A stretch of DNA of 64,000 nucleotides, from contig JABCPU010000272.1 of the NCBI GenBank assembly GCA_016800925.1, positions 1 to 64,000 of the forward strand, written 5' to 3'. The notes under the pieces are model-generated. The model ran no database searches. It saw only the letters and a list, made by a program, of their open reading frames with translations, and was not told the DNA's origin. The DNA is from Suillus spraguei (Eukaryota; Basidiomycota; Agaricomycetes; Boletales; Suillaceae). The number at the start of each line of letters is the position of its first letter. Positions within the stretch are counted from its first letter, which is position 1. Below, in pieces: positions 44,227 to 56,352 of this stretch. Made by a program: the position numbers and the translations under genes.

Positions 44227-46304
44227 ATGGAAAATTTTATCACGAGTGCCAACTACGCTGCTGGTGTCGTTGCAGTTACGGTGTTGCTCGGCGTGTTATA
44301 CAATACATCCCCCCTAGCGGGTAGGAAGGGCATCTTGCTTCCACCTGGACCTCCCGCCCGTTGGTCTTGGAGCAACGCTTTGCCTACTGTGAAGTGAGTT
44401 TTGGCAGCCTTATCAGAAGCTAATGCAAACCGTCCGCCCAGTATTGCCCATGGACTGACTGACTTAGTTCGAGAGTATGGACCGATTGTATCGTTCCGAC
44501 AAGGTAGCCAAGTGATAGTCGTCATTGGCAGTATCGAGGTATACTACCCATACCTTTAGCTTCCTCCGACAATGACCACACATTTGCCCCTTTACCAGGC
44601 AGCCACAGACATTATGGAGAAAGAGGGTGGGTCACTGGTAGATCGACCTCGGTCTGTTGCTGCGGGTGAGATCCTCTCGAATGGAATGCGTTTACTCCTG
44701 GCTCGTTCAGGAGATCAATTCCGGCGCCTCCGAAGAGCAGTACATATCCATTTACAGCCAAAGGCGGCAGAAACATATCAACATATCCAGCGCGAGCATG
44801 CGATGGATCTTATATTGGACATGCTGAATGATCCGAAGAACCACCAGAACCACGCACATCGGTACGTCATTACAACATCTTTTTGTGGTCCGTTCATAGA
44901 AATGGTACCTCAAGGTTTGCAGTATCGGTCATTCTTCGGGTAACTTATGGAAAGTCTGCGCCCACTGCCAACACCGCTCCCGAAGCTGTCAGTATCCGCA
45001 GAGTCATGGAACGTTTCTTGAGTACAATTCGCCCAGGAGCTTATCTCGTCGATCGTGTACCTCTTTTGCGCTACCTGCCTGGTTACGGAAAACACCTTCA
45101 TGAGTGGCATCATGACGAGCTAGAGCTATTCAGGCATCAACTCAGCCGCGTCAAGAGTGAAGTGGTGAGAAGCTTTCTGTTTCGGTAAACGCATGTCACT
45201 TATATCATGTTGTACCCAGGATCAAAACATAGCTAACCCGTCTTTTTCCAAGACTCTATTGGAGAATACAGAAGAGCATCGACTTTCTACAGATGAGATG
45301 TCATATCTCGCCGGAATACTCTTCGAGGCGGGATCTCATACGGCGAGTCATGCAACTTATTGATCTCCGCCGACTTATTCAATTTTAATTCAGACCGCTA
45401 TCGGAATAACCAATATGATCATGGCTGCGGCATGCCATCCCCTGGCTCAGGCAAAGGTGCATGAAGAGCTCGATATGATCATCGGGTATGACAGAGGTAT
45501 GCCAAAGGGGTACAAAGAGTTGTTGATTTCTTGATTAAATTCTTGTGGTAGCGCCGACATTTCAAGACTCAAATTCGCTCCCTCAATTGCACGCGTTCTT
45601 GTTGGAAGCTTTGCGATGGAGGCCTATCATTCCTATAGGTAGGTTTTTAATTCGAACACTCCTGCACGATGCTGACATGCGCATCAGGACTTCCCCACCG
45701 TGCAACTAAGGATATTTTTTGGGTCAGTGACTTAAATTCGTTGTAACCCTGGTTACGTTTTCATTCTGGTATGCGTGCGATTAGCAAGGATACTGCATTC
45801 CTGAGGGTGCAACAGTCTATGGGTCCCATTGGTAAGGTGTTGCCTCACGATGTGCATTGCTTCATTGAGCGCACGTCTTTAGGACTATTTCTCGCGATCC
45901 TATCGTCTTCCCAGATCCTGAAATTTTCAACCCTCAGCGTTGGCTTGATTCCGAAGGACGCATTAAGGAAAAAATGAACTTGAAGTTCATCACATATGGC
46001 TTTGGTAGACGGTAAGTCGTGCCTACGTCGTTTTTTTCACACAGATCAATGAGTTTCACGTGCCATTGAAAGCGTATGTCCCGGTCTGCACCTTGCAGAT
46101 AATTCATTGTACATTACCCTCGCACTTCTCTTGTGGTCTTTTCGTATTGCTCAACGATCTGACGCGGACGCTCCGATCATCAACACGCACGCATTCAGTG
46201 ACGCTGTTATTTCGCATTCAGCGCCATTTGAAATTGATGTAATTCCCCGGATGGAAGTTGCGAAGCTGAGAGAGATGATGACGACTGATGGGCGTATGAA
46301 TTGA
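44227..46304 (+). CDS. Cytochrome P450, copy 2
   Basis: Same eleven-exon layout as the copy at 11565-13636, starting MENFITSANYAAG and ending at 46304, with a handful of amino-acid changes. The anchor, LPPGPPARW hinge, EAGSHTT, EALRW and YGFGRRVCPG heme loop are all kept. Differences worth noting: intron 7 here starts with GT while copy 1 has GC; intron 5 starts with GC in both; and the acceptor before the GYCIPEG exon changed from TTAGCAG to TTAGCAA. If the remaining upstream TTAG at 45784 is used, one Gln is added in frame; if the AAG one base downstream is used, the frame is lost. So coding is likely kept but not certain. Confidence 0.85.
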
Positions 46305-46938
46305 AGGTATCATATGGAATTTCTGTTCAATGTCAATGCCCCTGCTGTTTCTGAGGACCCCGTATCATCAATCTGGGTATAACCAATCCTTCGTTCCATC
46401 CATGTACATAGTTTAGTCTACCATATATAAGGAAATGGTCGGAAGCAGTCGCATCCCATGTGTGAACCGTATGTGCAGAGCGATTCCGAGCGAACGCCCA
46501 CATATATGTAACTCGAATGTCAGAAGAGCTCTCGATCGAGTGTATGTGGCACTTCGCTCAGGTCTGGGCGCTCGGATAGGCGAAAGTACTTGTGTGCCCA
46601 CCATTCTGATGCGATTGCACTCTTATACCAGCCTGCCCATGTGTTCTATCGCTATTCTTTGAAGTTTTCATAAGTGCTAATGACGTTTCTGAATTACCGA
46701 GTAGATTCAGCACCACTTGAAACAGACTTTCTGTACAGCCTGAATGTCAACTGGTAACCTGAGGGGTAACCTGTCGACGCTGGGAGTTGATTTCATTTTG
46801 ACCTCCATCAAGGGACAGTAGGAATGGGTATACGAATAAAAAAAGGGTATACAAGTAAAAAAGGACAAGGAATGGGTATACGAGCAAGAAAAGACAACTG
46901 CCATAGCATGATAGCATTAAATATCATGCAAGTGTCTT
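46305..46938. other. Intergenic; end of P450 duplicated block
   Basis: To about 46515 it matches the downstream flank of copy 1 (13637-13905) with small deletions. After that it is unique sequence, with a short repeated phrase gggtatac(g/a)a at about 46825-46880. No gene seen. Confidence 0.6.
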
Positions 46939-49213
46939 TTAATCTGATTTCACCAACTTCTTGCCATCCAATCGCACCTTCACCCTCTTGTCGATAGTTC
47001 TATTCTCGTCGAAATCTTTGAGTGTCAAATTCCCGGCAACGGATGCCATCATGAGATGAAGGGTGTCTGACACATCAAATGTGGTCTTATGGTCATCGCT
47101 ACCTTTGCTATACAGAGCGCAGGCAAATGTGAGGATGATGACGGTGGTGACGGGAAGGATAGCGAGAAGATATGTTGCCGACCGCCGAGTCCAACCTATC
47201 GTCGATATGTACATTGTTCCATTAACTGGGGAGAGGAGCTCATTCGGGATGGTATTATCGGGAAAACTGCCCACAACCATAAACCCAGAGCGAAGGAACT
47301 GCCAAGCGATGGTAATTCAATTTAGACTGAACCGAAGGGATCAGAACGCTCACTGTGGCAGAAAATTCAACAACACCACGCCAATAGTCCTCCTAAGAAA
47401 GGCTTAATTTAAAATGGACAAAGACCTTGTAACATGAGACTCACCAGCTCTTCGTAAACCTGCGTCTGATTTTTAAGACCATCGTCGATAGATGTGTTAG
47501 TTGTAGAAGAATAGATGGAGTACAGGGTATCTCCGATTGTGCTGCTCGTAAGCCCCTGCGAGTTGATCGAATGAAACTTGGCCACTCCAGCGACGAATGA
47601 CAGTAGCTCTAAATTCTCTGGCCGAAAAGGGGAAAATGAGACGACCTCGGAAGAAATTAGGTTATGGGAATAGTTGGCGCGGACTGTGGTCAATAGTGGA
47701 ACTACTGTGCACACACTTGGGTTAAGGAACCTATACTTGTAAAATCCTTGTGAAATAATCGCTGTAGGAACAGAATCAGACGATGACTACAAACGCATGT
47801 TTGAACGGCTCACTGAAGTTTGTAAGAGTTTGATTCAGATCTAGAGGCCCCGGGCACACAACGGAAGGAAGAAAGCCACTTCCTAATGAGCCCACATCTC
47901 CGCTTGCATCCACCGCGGTTACATATTCCTGCGTCGTGAGCGTATCTAAAAGTTGACAGTAAATTTAAGGCAAGATATATGCGGTCGGGACTCACTGGTA
48001 CCGCAGTTCGCACTTATATTCCACAGGCGAATACCACTGATGGCGTGGTTTGAAGCAGCTGCATTGGCATAGATCACGGAGGAGTCGTTCGTGTTCCAGA
48101 CGTATTGTGCCTGACTTGAGTCAATGGCCTGACAGCTGACATTGGCTGTTAAGCCTTGCTGCGACATGGTATAGTTCCTGCTGAATCCTTGAGGAATATG
48201 CACGCTGGTATGTTTCCCCTGTATCTGTTTTGTGTTGACTGTAACGTTTCCACCAGAAAACCCAAGACGAGTACCGTTGGCATCCGGAACTCCATCCGAG
48301 CCGGAATAATCCTCGATGACGGGTACAATCCCCTCTAGGTATACAACATATCATCGCAACTTTAAGTGACCTGAGAACCTGAACCTACGAGTAGATATAT
48401 CATATTTTGCGCCATTGAAATTAAATGTTCCAGGAAGACCATAGGTATGCCCTGCAGCAGAGACTCCACTTAGCATTTCGCCGATGTCAAGAATCTCAAA
48501 AGCATTGTCCTGGACTTGGGTTTTTCGTTTTAGAAGAAACTGACGAAACACTGGGAGAGCAGCAGAAACGTACTATAATTGAGACCCCGATTTTGGAATT
48601 CTTCAGAGAGTAAGGTGGAAAACGCGGTTCCAGAAATGTCAAGTTCGGATCCTTGCATCTGAATTGGCCATAGGAAGTAGGTTGGTGTGAGGAGAGTCGT
48701 CCATCTATATTCGCACTTAAATCAGACAAAACTCAATAGTATGATGCTCTCAGATTGAGTTACCCAGCTGTCAAGAGTCTGAGCACAAAAAAAACAAAGA
48801 GTGTCAAGGTGGTCAGTTGCCAGTACTTAGCACTCAGTATGTACGAGCCCTTCGACAAAGCGACACCGGCTGTTAGCTGAGCGAGAGAGACGGGCAACGA
48901 GTCCCACGACATCCGATGTCTCAATGCCGCCTTAACTGAAATCGTGAAAAGACTAGAGAAATGATCATTTCTACGTGAGTGGTATGCTAGAGAGAGCAAA
49001 CGGATATACAGACATGGAAGTAGTCACTGAAAGTACAGTGGCTATCAATGAGACTACCATCGTCAATTGTTGGGGGTGATTCCACCATAATTGGTTGACT
49101 TGATCGGGTGGAGAGAGGTAACCATAATAGAGAACTGCACCAAGAAATCCGTACCCAAATGTCAAGATAATAATCTGGATACTGAGGATAACGGGATAGG
49201 GAACATGAAACAT
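46939..49213 (-). CDS. Multi-pass membrane protein, large glycosylated loop
   Basis: A multi-exon minus-strand gene. N-terminal membrane segments: VILSIQIIILTFGYGFLGAV (near 49195), LTMVVSLIATVLS (near 49045), and LTTLTLFVFFVLRLLTAG (near 48790), separated by short loops with SLAQLTAGVALSKGSY. A long central region (about 48700-47300) holds many N-glycosylation sequons (NYS, NGT, NVT, NYT, NVS, NDS, NIS, NQT) and a few Cys, and should face outside. A further membrane segment (SATYLLAILPVTTVIILTFA) precedes a basic tail of about 60 residues ending KKLVKSD. I recognise the layout as one often seen among uncharacterised mushroom membrane proteins but know no function. Exon boundaries were inferred only in part, and the start at 49213 is the best of several. 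Confidence 0.6.
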
Positions 49214-50714
49214 CGCAGAACCAAGTCGGGTAGTGCAGAATCGATCATGTTAGATTGAAACATCTTATTTGACGGATGGAAAACTTCTGTGCCCTTGATT
49301 TGGCAATACTCGGAGCCTTGATCAATCGGTTCCGAGGTGAGGTAACACCATACCAACCTCTTTTGGTGCCATGTAGTATTCGCTTGGACCCAGAAATAGT
49401 TTTATTTAAACCAACCTTAAAGCTCTCGGGTCCGCACTGTCAGCCCAACTGTACACTACCCTTACACCCGATGTGTCCAGCTGGCCCCAGTTGCAGTGTC
49501 GCACAGACCATTACTTCATGAAGGTTCAGTAGTACTGATCTGCGAAATGAACAGAGCGCACAACTGACGTACGTTAGCCGCCGTTACGGACGAATTACAA
49601 ATAGCGAGCGCTTGCAATGCTTCCAGTGACTGATAATGCGAATACTTGAGCCACTGTCTTTACAACCTGAAACTCGGTACTGAATGCGTGATGACTCACA
49701 AAGTTATTCAAAAAGAAATGCTCAAGCAAGTCGCAGAGGACACATGCTCCAAACATAATATAACAAAAACCAGTCTGCCGAACTAAATGTTAGTCTAACT
49801 AAAATAGAAACAACCAATAGAAAGAAAACTGAGTCTTAAATTATATTTATTCGGATTTTTAGATGGGCTCTGATCAGGATAAACTTTTATCCTAAGGGAC
49901 AGTCCGTGCCTGCGGTAGGTGCTAAGGACGTGGTCAGGCTCGATGACACTCTTCTGACAATGGGCTTCGCTTCACTGTCGGTTCTCAGACCCTACTGCCA
50001 GTGGTTCGTTCTTTCGAGTTTCTCCAAACTCGTCCGAACACCCTCCGTGACGGCATTCGCAACGAAATGACCCTGGAACCTTGTGTCATGCTATGAAATG
50101 CATCAGGCAGCTTGGAAATATGCAGTGAGAAACTGTGAAGCAGAATGACGAGACCAACCAGCAGTTTCACAAGGTGAGCTTCGTGAACGGGTCTTCTAAC
50201 AAACTAGTATCATAGTTCTGTAAGCCGCGGCTGGGTCTGAGTTCGACGAGGAATGCAACGGCAAGAGTTGGCAATGGGTGGTAGCGGCAAGACTTTATCT
50301 GCATAAAAGACTTTTTGGACGGACTTTAACGTTGAATACTGCGAGTTCATTGGCTGACCATACGGAAAATACATGTTTGGTTTTGTATAGGACAAGAAAT
50401 CTAACCCCTGTCAAAGTGCGCGTGGAAGGGAAAAGGCGTTGGTAAAGGAAAATAAGAGATCATCGAACAAAATGACTCTAGTGAAGGGGGTAGTTGAGAT
50501 ACAAACAAAGGTATGAGAGTATGAAACGTACTGAAGGCTTGTACGGACAAGGGAAACTAGGCGTACAGAGTTAGAATCGTTGAAGTGCTTGATGCGGTGT
50601 GTGCCTATCGCTAGAAACGAAGCCATCTTTACATTCCAGTTTGACCCGCGTTGATTTGCAGAACTATCAATAAGAGAATCGGTCTTACATGACTATCACA
50701 AGTTTCATCCTCGC
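49214..50714. other. Intergenic, no supported gene
   Basis: Short ORFs only, none with a recognisable domain. It could include an untranslated leader of the membrane-protein gene (to about 49640). Confidence 0.45.
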
Positions 50715-51585
50715 CTAGACACCGCCTTCAGCATGAACGGTGGCAGGTTCCCTTCCATCATCGACTGGTGCATCCTCAGGACTGTTAAACGCGTGGCTAG
50801 TACTCCCATACATGTCGCCAAAGTTGTCCGATACGTCGCTGTCCACGAAAGAGTCGGAGAAGTTAGCGGTTGCACCTTGAGGTGTCGTGGTGAAGGGTAC
50901 GTCAAAGGCAGATGAGTCAGACTGTGCCAGTGGTATCTCGGATATCTTTGTGTGATGGGACGCGTCGTTATCCACGGGGGCGATCGCAGCTGTGTTTTCA
51001 AATGGAGGGCTTCCGACAGGGTTGGCTGGAGTTTCATTGCCGGCGGGAGTACCAGTCGACGTGGGCCCAGCTGCACTTCCGAAGGTCTTTGAAGGAGATG
51101 GAGTAGGTGAAGTGGTAGTTACAGGAGTCATCGAAGGACCAGCGGCGGAAGAGCTATCATGCTGATCATCAGACGTCGGAGGAGCACCTCCTGGAATGGT
51201 TGCGCTAAGCATGCTATCACTCCCTGCCGGATCCCCAAGAGCGTTGGACAAGTAGCTGCCTTGCTGACGAGCGATGAGGGACCTAGAAGATGAACGACCA
51301 CCAGACTCGTGGCATAAGATCAGGAAGTCGGTGAAAGCGCGCTCCGACAGTCCAGTGGGAGGGTTAACTTCTCGCCTGCCTAGGAGGATTAGGGTATGAC
51401 GAGGGTCTGGATAAGCGACACCTGCGATGACGCAGGAGGGTAACTAGTAGCAGGGCGCGCGAACAGGATCAACAGGATACCTTCATAGATAGTTATGGAC
51501 TTACATGTTGGTGGTGGGTGGCGGGTTTAAGAGGCGCTGCGAGCACGACCGGGAGAATGAGAGCGAGAGTTGAGAAGGAGCGCAT
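50715..51585 (-). CDS. Secreted Ser/Thr/Pro-rich protein
   Basis: The first exon (to about 51505) encodes a clear signal peptide, MRSFSTLALILPVVLAAP, followed by a His-rich stub. An intron starting GTAAGT leads to a second exon whose open frame (VAYPDPRHTLILLGRREVNP, then TDFLILCHESGG) runs to the stop at 50715. Most of the mature part is low-complexity Ser, Thr, Pro, Ala and Asp, with SPTPSPSKTFGSAAGP-like runs, and would be heavily O-mannosylated. There are almost no Cys residues. About 260 residues. The exact acceptor is uncertain because the simplest join leaves a one-base phase mismatch. No family is recognised; a cell-wall or secreted effector-like role is only inferred. Confidence 0.55.
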
Positions 51586-52266
51586 TATGAATGAATGTGG
51601 GGTAAGATGTGGGAAGCAAGAGAAGTCAAATCGAAGAAGAGGACAAACACGAAAATGGGAAGTTGTGTTTTTATATGCTTTGAGCTCGGTGGCTGGCAGA
51701 ATTCCTGACACCTCATAATTGGCAAAATACAAATATTTCTGAACAGTGATATGTATCTTGTCAAGTATTAATTAGATCGGCACCGCAACAATAAGGTACA
51801 AAGGATATCATCTCTACACACCGATTGGCACGACACGAGTGCTCAAAGCCGTCCACGTAGCTCTTTGCATCCGAGAAATGGGGATACATTCATTTCTCAT
51901 TCTTCCCCTTTTATAATCTTACCGCGTGTGCTTAGAATCCACGATCTCCTTTGACCGATTCTTATCAACTTCACTGCACGCTCCCTAGTGAACCATTCAG
52001 AAATGTGTATATACACCACCTATGTACACTCATATCATCTCACTTTAACGTCCGACCAAGCATGAAGTCTTGCTCACTCAAACACTCGTCTATTTCGCTC
52101 TCAAATTTTCATGACTACGTTAATCTGTTCCTTTTCCCATTAGAACTCTCATAGCAACTTTATAGCATCGTAGTGTTGAAACGGCTCGTCATTGCAGGAT
52201 GCAGGTCTAGTCGGTAGTAGGAAAAAATAGATAATACAATAGAATACAATAATAAATAAGAACCCT
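51586..52266. other. Intergenic, histone H3 3' region
   Basis: No gene. It holds the promoter side of the secreted-protein gene and the 3' untranslated region of histone H3, with AATACAATAGAATACAATAA near 52240 that may serve as polyadenylation signal context. Confidence 0.5.
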
Positions 52267-52832
52267 CTACGAACGCTCGCCACGAAGCCGCCGTGCAAGA
52301 GCGAGATCTTTTGGTTGAATAGTGACACGCTTGGCATGGATAGCAGCCAAGTTGGTGTCCTCAAACAATGAGACGAGGTATGCTTCCGCAGCTTCTTGAA
52401 GAGCCATCACGGCAGATGATTGGAAGCGTAGGTCAGTCTGACAAGAGATGAGACGACCGCAGTTGATATATACGACACAGGACTAACCTTGAAATCTTGT
52501 GCGATTTCACGGACAAGTCGTTGGAAGGGGAGCTTGCGGATGAGGAGCTCTGTTGATTTCTGGTACCGACGGATCTCACGAAGAGCGACGGTACCGGGAC
52601 GGAAACGATGAGGCTTCTTGACACCACCAGTACTCTGAGAAAGTATTAAGCAAGGTTCAATAGTTCAAAAAGAATACGCACCGCTTGTGCGGTCTTGCGA
52701 GCAGCAGACTTGGCTGCCAATTGCTTACGAGGGGCTTTGCCTGATAGCTAATGAGCTCGAGTTCCGTGTTTTAAAACTGAACAGAGACTTACCACCAGTA
52801 GACTTGCGAGCGGTTTGCTTGGTACGGGCCAT
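52267..52832 (-). CDS. Histone H3
   Basis: Four exons on the minus strand, 52793-52832, 52682-52740, 52488-52634 and 52267-52437, encode 138 residues with GT-AG introns. The start [20 protein letters not shown] is canonical, as are [20 protein letters not shown] and the fold through the fungal-type end ARRLRGERS. The N-terminal tail differs: after K18-Q19-L20 it reads [19 protein letters not shown], two residues longer than the textbook 136-residue form, shifting the ARK-S/T site (K27 in the standard numbering) by one and K36 by two. It forms nucleosomes with H4, which is encoded divergently 202 bases away. Confidence 0.95.
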
Positions 52833-53034
52833 TGTTATGTAATGAAAATGTAGTTATTGGTTCGGGAATGAGAAATATGTCGCCGACCCTATATACAGAC
52901 GCGTCGCGCTGTCACGTGAAAGGTCAATCAACAAACCGGATACGGTTATTCAGCACAGCCACTCACTGATGATATAAAAGCAATCGTCACTCTCATACCT
53001 TCCCCACTTTCAACTTTACTATTTACTCAACACA
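52833..53034. promoter_or_regulatory. Bidirectional H3/H4 promoter with MCB box
   Basis: The 202 bases between the two start codons carry TATATA at 52890-52895 (placed for H3), TATAAA at 52973-52978 (placed for H4), an ACGCGT at 52899-52904, the MCB core bound by the G1/S factor MBF in fungi, and CACGTG at 52913-52918. This fits S-phase co-expression of the pair. Elements are seen; binding is inferred. Confidence 0.7.
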
Positions 53035-53506
<472 letters not shown>

Positions 53507-53749
53507 ACATTTGTCGATATTATTCTATTATTTATATTGTATCAGTACTGTAATTTTAACTCCCTCATTTTATCTAAGCAATTGAAGCCATGGCTCGGAT
53601 CATTATTCGTCGGTGCTAGTCCAAAGTTATCTCTAGCTCGGTCTCGATTCTGCGCTAACGGTTAGTATGTCCGTGGTTTTACCGACTTTTGACGTATCTT
53701 TGGATACTCTTCTCCCAACTAGCGACGACATGCTATAGACTCGACCACC

Positions 53750-55057
53750 ATGTCGAGTGTTCAGCTAAATGATGCACACTGTTTAACTCCAGACCTGCCC
53801 TTATTCCTACCAAACGAGACTCTTGCTGCTATCTGTCGCGGTCTTTCGCCTTCTGTCCTAGCAGTTGTCGCCCGTGTATCACGCCAGTGGAGGGGAGTAG
53901 TGGAATGGCTACTCTATTCAAACATTTTTATCTCAGAGACCCTCTCTGCCTCATCTCCACTCCCATATAGCACGCTCCGTTGCTGCCAGACTATTCGTCT
54001 GCATTCCCATCTTGCCAGCGGACTCCGCACACTCCATATCCGATGGAAATCAGTGCACGGTGCATACTACGAGCCAGACTTTAACATAATCCTCTCCAAT
54101 CTCTCACAAGCAATAGGCCTCGCAACAAACCTCCGGTCCCTAGACCTACATCTTGGCTTACCATCACTACCAGAACACCCAACTTCAACTTCTCTCACAT
54201 TCCCTGCTACGGATACATGTTATTACTCCCTCCGACGCATCTCTCTCAGCGGCATCGGCCCCTTCACCCACAACCGTCTCACACGTTTCCTCAACATTCT
54301 CCCTGCCGCACAACATCTCCGCCTTCCTGACTATTACGATCAGATCACCCTTCTCCCTCAAGCCCTCCCATCCCTCATATCATTTTCTGGCTCACCACGC
54401 GTAGCCGCTGCAATCCTACCCGGAAGACCCGTACAATCCCTCGTACTGATAGGACAAGACTACATCCCTGACATAGATCTATCCCAAATGGCCCTGACAA
54501 GTATCCCTCTCCGCCATCTGGATTTGTCATCCATGTTGGTTACGCCGACATTACTGCGAAATTTATCCAAGAATCTTAATACAGTCGAGTCATTGAAAGT
54601 GAAGCTTGCATTGAGGTATACTTTACATTTCGCAGGTATCGTGAGTTCACTTTTCGTCTCGACGGCTCGGTTTTTGAAAATGTTTATTCAAGCTGATTGT
54701 TGTGTTTTTCCATCATAGGGCTTACTAGCAGCGCTTTCACACCTTCTTGGCGCATTTCGCAATCTTTCTACGCTCGACCTCTCGCCTACGCACGTGGACT
54801 ATACTGGACTCAGTAACAGCACAGAAGAACTCTCACTCTGCCGATCATGGCAGAGCGCATGTCCTTCACTACGACGCGTCATCTTTCCCTCCCAAACAGA
54901 GTGGACGTTCCAAGAAGACAATAACACGTGGGCGTCTGTTCTCGTAGGAGAGTCGCGGAGGCGAGTGAGTGCATACTTGAGCTTTCGCGATGTTGTTGGT
55001 AATCGAATGCTGGCTTCTCATTATCCCCTTGTAGCCCGCGTTCTACTCGTCCAATAA
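53750..55057 (+). CDS. F-box protein
   Basis: Two exons, join(53750..54640, 54719..55057), give 409 residues. Near the N terminus FLPNETLAAICRGLSPSVLA and VARVSRQWRGVVEWLLYSNI make an F-box-like motif, the part that binds Skp1 in SCF ubiquitin ligases. The rest has leucine-rich stretches (LRSLDLHLG, LRHLDLSSM, LSTLDLSPTHV) spaced like the irregular repeats of F-box/LRR proteins, which hold the target. The target is unknown. The exon join restores frame at LHFAGI followed by GLLAALSHLLG. Confidence 0.8.
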
Positions 55058-55354
55058 GTTCCTTGGGACCTGATCAGATATGCATAATCATGATATTTAA
55101 TTGTTGCTGCCTGGTTTATAATCGCCTTGTGGCAATGCACACTTTGTGCAACTCATTGTTTCGATTTGTCGTTAGGCGCATGCAGGACGGAGAGGAACTA
55201 CCTAATAATAAAAATATAGTCTTCAACGTCTGCCTTGAATGAAAGGTATCGGTGGCAAGTGCAGTACGAAACGCACAATTCCAAACAACACAATCTCAAC
55301 CACACTAACCTCGGAAGCTACGCACCGCTTCGAGTGCTATGAAAAAACGGGTCG
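55058..55354. other. Intergenic
   Basis: 3' flank of the F-box gene. No gene seen. Confidence 0.5.
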
Positions 55355-55660
55355 GTGCAGTCGCGGTTTTTTCCCGATAGACAACGCATGGTCATGGGCT
55401 CGAACGACGAGAGGCTTCGCATGTGGGACTGGAAGCTAGGTGTCGTGTTGAATCCGAGGGGAGGTATAATATCAGCAATACCCAGACTCAGAAGTTCATT
55501 GTACATGGGAGACTTGCAGTCACGGTTGCGTCGACAATGGACACCATTATGTCTAGCCTGGAAGGGCGCAAGGACAGCAGAGAACAGAAACACAAGAATC
55601 CTGAGCAGTGGAAGATACAACATTGTAGCGGCATCGAAGGCCACGAGCTGGTGCAATGAG
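55355..55660 (+). pseudogene. WD40-repeat protein remnant
   Basis: The reading FFPDRQRMVMGSNDERLRMW followed by DWKLGVVLN is one WD40 blade (SPDG..., S/GSxDxxxRxWD). It is preceded by VGAVAVF in another frame, one base apart, so a frameshift is present. Nothing convincing follows, so this is a fragment, probably from a larger WD-repeat or NLR-like gene. Confidence 0.45.
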
Positions 55661-55944
55661 GACACGAGCGCGGTAAGTTTAAGGGATATACCAGAGACAC
55701 ATTCTTACGACCTCTTGTTACAGTTGGAAGCGATAAATATCACTACCGCTTTGAAACGAAAAAAAAAAAATCACAACGTTGCAGCAATTCTCACATTTTT
55801 ATCCTGACGTTTAACAAATACGCTTCCCCCACTATCTAATCGTTATTCCCCTTCGAACTTGACACATATGTCTTAACCATCAGGACCTTGACTTCTCAAC
55901 CACCAGCGACCTCTCCAAGAAAGCACACATAAGATTGCCACGAC

Positions 55945-56352
55945 ATGATCACCATAAGCTTCGCCTCTGCCACTACAAGTCCTCAGTATCCCACTCCCAA
56001 TGATCGAGCATCCCATCACTCTCGGGCAGCTCGGGGGGCACATGACAAGACGCCTACCACGCCAGTGAGTTATCTGGTTAAATACAAACTGTTCATACCC
56101 ACACAAACATGCCCATACTTGCAGGTCCGGCATTCATCGTTGGTGAAGCAGAAAAGAGGACAGTATCCGGTAGTAGCGTCAGCAGCGGATATTGATGCTG
56201 TCAAAGCTGCAACGACGGGGAGGACAAGGCAGAAACGCATTATTAGTGGGGGGTACTTGGGCTCGGAAAGATCGGAGAGGAAGACTCCTTTTCTTTACGT
56301 GCTGAATGATACTGTTCTTTATGCAGAGGAACTGAGTCCACGTTCGAACTGA
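55945..56352 (+). CDS. Hypothetical small protein
   Basis: An open frame that also allows a 60-base GT-AG intron (56067-56126) without changing frame, giving about 115 residues if spliced. It is basic, Ser/Thr-rich at the start, and ends YVLNDTVLYAEELSPRSN. No domain or family is recognised, and it could be non-coding. Confidence 0.3.
   Translation: MITISFASATTSPQYPTPNDRASHHSRAARGAHDKTPTTPVSYLVKYKLFIPTQTCPYLQVRHSSLVKQKRGQYPVVASAADIDAVKAATTGRTRQKRIISGGYLGSERSERKTPFLYVLNDTVLYAEELSPRSN

Noticed and set aside
50411..50626. Minus-strand 71-codon ORF as a small gene
   Set aside because: No signal peptide, domain or intron context, and its length is within chance expectation.
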